Of a DNA stretch of 21,531 bases, positions 21,168 to 21,531 are shown piece after piece (within the stretch, counting starts at the first letter, position 1; the number at the start of each line of letters is the position of its first letter). The DNA lies in contig JADLBI010000145.1 of NCBI GenBank assembly GCA_020847775.1, positions 1 to 21,531 on the forward strand, read 5' to 3'. The DNA is from Opitutaceae bacterium (GTDB taxonomy: Bacteria > Verrucomicrobiota > Verrucomicrobiia > Opitutales > Opitutaceae). A program made the position numbers and the translations under genes. Below the pieces are notes generated by a model that saw only the letters and a program-made list of their open reading frames with translations, was not told the origin of the DNA and searched no databases.

Positions 21168-21531
21168 ATGAATGACACATACGAACATCCCCGGATGAAA
21201 GCAGTCGGCGGTTTGGCGCTCGCGCTCTATGAGCTGGCGGCTTTGACCGCGCGATCGGCCGCTCGGGTGGCCGCGCCCAAACGCCGGGGGCGCGAGTCTC
21301 GACGCGGCAGCGCGCTCGCCCCCGGTGTCGGCACGCCGCTTTGGAACGAGCTGGTCGCCCAGGCCCTGCCGCATCTCACCAAACGCGGCAGCAAGGCCAA
21401 CCTCGCGCGCATTCTGAGCCTGCCGCGGCAGCGTTTGCAGGATTGCTTGAAGGCCCGAAGCGCCTGTCTCGACGCGGAGCGCAACTTGCTGCTGCTTTGC
21501 TGGTTTACATCACGCCATCAAGGCAGGGAAC
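21168..21531 (+). CDS. Putative helix-turn-helix DNA-binding protein, 3' end cut off by window
   Basis: The plus strand reads 121 residues to the window end, starting MNDTYEHPRMKAVGGLALAL. A helical N-terminal part (about 10-35) is followed by a very basic linker (APKRRGRESRRGS, about 36-48), then PLWNELVAQALPHLTKRGSK and ANLARILSLPRQRLQDCLKA (about 76-95), a helix-turn-helix-like pattern in the style of Cro/C1 or LacI heads, and LDAERNLLLLCWF. The family is not recognised. The position behind a perfect palindrome and divergent from the kinase makes a local, possibly autoregulating transcription factor plausible. The start has the CCC-ATG context. Codon use is the normal GC-rich type. The C-terminus is unknown. 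Confidence 0.65.
   Translation, partial: MNDTYEHPRMKAVGGLALALYELAALTARSAARVAAPKRRGRESRRGSALAPGVGTPLWNELVAQALPHLTKRGSKANLARILSLPRQRLQDCLKARSACLDAERNLLLLCWFTSRHQGRE

Overview
The window is a GC-rich bacterial chromosome segment with a much AT-richer island at about 10640-11815. Its makeup points to a saprophytic member of Verrucomicrobia, most likely an Opitutaceae relative: sugar-catabolism enzymes (GH2 beta-mannosidase type, a propeller glycosidase, an FGGY pentulose kinase, a Gfo/Idh/MocA dehydrogenase), almost no Shine-Dalgarno sequences, many start codons written CCC-ATG, and abundant REP-like palindromes. The lineage is inferred from style and cannot be proved here.

Layout. 1-900 (minus): a SAM methyltransferase cut by the window edge, preceded by an orphan Phd/YefM-like antitoxin. 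901-3705 (minus): a compact four-gene cluster, TolB-like propeller > YfcE-type phosphodiesterase > CDP-alcohol phosphatidyltransferase > YgjP-type metallopeptidase, with spacings of 17, 5 and -3 bases. 3826-3921: a fragment resembling a c-type cytochrome tail. 4031-6099: a Y-family DNA polymerase (plus) converging on an SRAP/YedK protein (minus), two DNA-damage functions. 6222-9645 (plus): fdhD, a REP pair, then a tight trio of TPR lipoprotein-like/secreted protein, site-2-type M50 protease and prmB. 9707-10645 (minus): an SDR dehydrogenase and a gene remnant. 10640-11815: the AT-rich island with two small secreted proteins, the second with a split signal peptide, closed by a good intrinsic terminator. 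11878-14103 (plus): a NagB-family deaminase, a 241-base nested inverted-repeat element and a dienelactone-hydrolase-like esterase. 14110-14881 (minus): a GIY-YIG protein and the tmRNA gene ssrA, followed upstream by a 23+23 base perfect hairpin. 15203-21036: the carbohydrate block. 21168-21531 (plus): start of a putative DNA-binding protein behind a perfect 9+9 palindrome.

How the parts work together. The carbohydrate block reads as cleavage of a beta-linked (possibly mannose-containing) oligosaccharide, oxidation of a sugar, and phosphorylation of a pentulose; the palindrome at 21139-21163 lies in the divergent region between kinase and the putative regulator and shares an 18-base identity with a site at 9651-9668. 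The most unusual observations are: (i) the tmRNA, whose tag frame gives a canonical-looking ...NYEEMPLAA but has TCA where a stop is expected; (ii) a REP palindrome carried in frame inside prmB; (iii) the operator-like repeat shared by two distant loci; (iv) CCC-ATG start contexts. No mobile element with a transposase, no CRISPR array, no rRNA and no tRNA was seen.
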